The position numbers were made by a program, and so were the translations under genes. Below are positions 45,001 through 45,639 of a DNA stretch of 45,639 nucleotides, piece after piece. Position 1 is the first letter of the stretch; every line of letters starts with the position of its first letter. The notes under the pieces are model-generated. The model was not told the DNA's origin, ran no database searches, and saw only the letters and a list, made by a program, of their open reading frames with translations. Location: positions 1 through 45,639 of the forward strand of contig JNDT01002404.1 in the NCBI GenBank assembly GCA_000697055.1. Reading direction: 5' to 3'. This DNA comes from Saksenaea vasiformis B4078 (Eukaryota > Mucoromycota > Mucoromycetes > Mucorales > Saksenaeaceae).

Positions 45001-45159
45001 AAACCGGCGTTACCAAGAAAACTGGTCATTCCGAATAACGACGACATTGGCTTCATTGTCACAAAGTTGAAGTAGGTTAAAGGTGTAGGAATCGTAATTG
45101 TCAATAATGAGCGTTCTAAGTGCTTTTAAATCAGCTCGCGAGGGTGTAATAAGCTCCAT
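42046..45159 (-). CDS. ABZ1: Para-aminobenzoate synthase (fused glutamine amidotransferase and chorismate-binding domains), 854 aa, 11 exons
   Basis: complement(join(42046..42073, 42120..42219, 42285..42455, 42510..42687, 42743..43822, 43875..44090, 44143..44457, 44505..44633, 44693..44812, 44862..44943, 45014..45159)). It makes 4-amino-4-deoxychorismate from chorismate and glutamine for folate synthesis. Residues 1-264 are a class I amidotransferase: [27 protein letters not shown], nucleophile Cys103 in [10 protein letters not shown], and His238/Glu240 in GVQFHPES. From about 270 comes the chorismate-utilising part: [47 protein letters not shown] and [19 protein letters not shown]. The fused layout separates it from fungal anthranilate synthase. 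Two Cys-rich inserts are odd (see findings). The donor after RYHSL (44504, GTCGTC) is unusual and may be three bases later. The start is the ATG 17 residues before [10 protein letters not shown]. Confidence 0.93.
44973..44999 (+). repeat. 27-nt poly(A) run (poly(T) on the gene strand) in an intron
   Basis: A 27-nt A-run within intron 1 of the para-aminobenzoate synthase gene. On the gene strand it is a poly(T) tract about 30 nt before the acceptor I use at 44944. A CAG directly after it offers a competing acceptor, but that reading hits a stop. Confidence 0.8.
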
Positions 45160-45327
45160 AATAATATTGCAGATAAGCTTTGAACTGATGTCTCGCAATA
45201 TCTGATCTCTTTTTTTTATTTCAAATGCGGTCACGTTCGATCTCTTTCTTTTTTCTTTTTTTTTTCCCACCAATGAAAGATATATAAAAGGCAGGTAGAA
45301 ATGGGGAGGCCAAGATGCACGATTTAC

Positions 45328-45639
45328 TTACTGTATTTTGAAGAAACATTTGCGTTTCTGGAAATGTGATTTTGCGTCGCTTAAAGACCAAGCTTGCCCT
45401 AGCATGAGATTATATATAAATTGTTTAGTTAAAATAGAAAGTGTTCATGAAATTCTCAGTTGTGTACTTACCATAGCCATACGCTACCACTGGGTCCAAC
45501 TTAGCCTTTGGCGACGCATAAAACATTTCCAGCATCGTAAATGTTTCAATGATGAGTATTACACACAATCCTTTAGAAGAAGTCTTACCGGTGCAAGCAC
45601 CTAGAAAAGAGGATATTAGTAAATGAAACATAGCATACA
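45328..45639 (-). CDS. Partial gene entering from the right edge, unknown product
   Basis: Minus-strand exon-like segments occur here. One (about 45467-45535) contains MLEMFYASPKAKLDPVVAYG and ends in a GTAAGT donor. Another (45329-45400) reads QAWSLSDAKSHFQKRKCFFK, again followed by GTAAGT. The phases join correctly (GG split codon). A 12-nt segment at 45590-45601 is bounded by an acceptor and a donor. Where the product continues is unclear: it could end here, or splice in frame to the para-aminobenzoate synthase exon. No family is recognised. Confidence 0.35.

Noticed and set aside
1..45639. tRNA, rRNA and CRISPR arrays
   Set aside because: No B-box-like sequences with a matching A-box, no rRNA core sequences and no regularly spaced repeats beyond the three 41-bp units were found by eye.

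Overview
The window looks like nuclear DNA of an early-diverging fungus, most probably Mucoromycota (Mucorales-like). The evidence is dense genes on both strands with many short GT-AG introns (mostly 45-100 nt), Fanzor-type endonuclease sequences, a fungal CSL transcription factor, the Arp2/3 subunit ARPC4, a fused para-aminobenzoate synthase, and a very long CH/GAS2 protein of the kind absent from the usual model yeasts. I assigned exons by hand from splice signals, phase agreement and family motifs; there is no transcript evidence.

Left end (1-6.9 kb), an accessory region. A frameshifted Fanzor relic runs off the left edge (3-628, +), followed by a decayed zinc alcohol dehydrogenase (997-1566, +). 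Next is an apparently complete Fanzor gene in 19 exons on the minus strand (1912-5316), then a short non-autonomous Mutator-like element with 9-bp target duplications (5471-5867), a small ORF (6372-6608, -) and a 41-bp tandem repeat.

Housekeeping and cytoskeletal block (6.9-22.7 kb). Ribosomal protein eL42 (+) and the telomere-capping CST subunit STN1 (-) converge with 58 bp between their stop codons. A 3,163-residue spectraplakin-like protein (9913-19586, +) has tandem CH domains, long spectrin-like helical repeats and a C-terminal GAS2 domain interrupted by an 11-nt microexon and a GC-AG intron. An F-box protein and a small ORF follow.

Middle (22.7-34.7 kb). About 2.1 kb without a recognisable gene is followed by UBA2 (SUMO E1 subunit) and, 90 bp later, a peroxiredoxin-like gene. 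A secreted Ala/Ser-rich precursor with Lys-Arg sites and two related peptides (28414-29088, -) is a candidate Kex2-processed peptide gene. Two minus-strand genes follow that are only 5 nt apart, one an unknown protein and one with a SWIM zinc finger. A single-pass membrane protein with a Ser/Thr-rich ectodomain closes this part.

Right end (34.7-45.6 kb). After a 1.8-kb gap come a CSL (CBF1/Su(H)/LAG-1) transcription factor, ARPC4, an uncertain small gene, the 11-exon para-aminobenzoate synthase, and partial exons at the right edge.

The best candidates for new biology are the intact intron-rich Fanzor, the putative secreted peptide precursor, and the fungal spectraplakin-like giant with its microexon.
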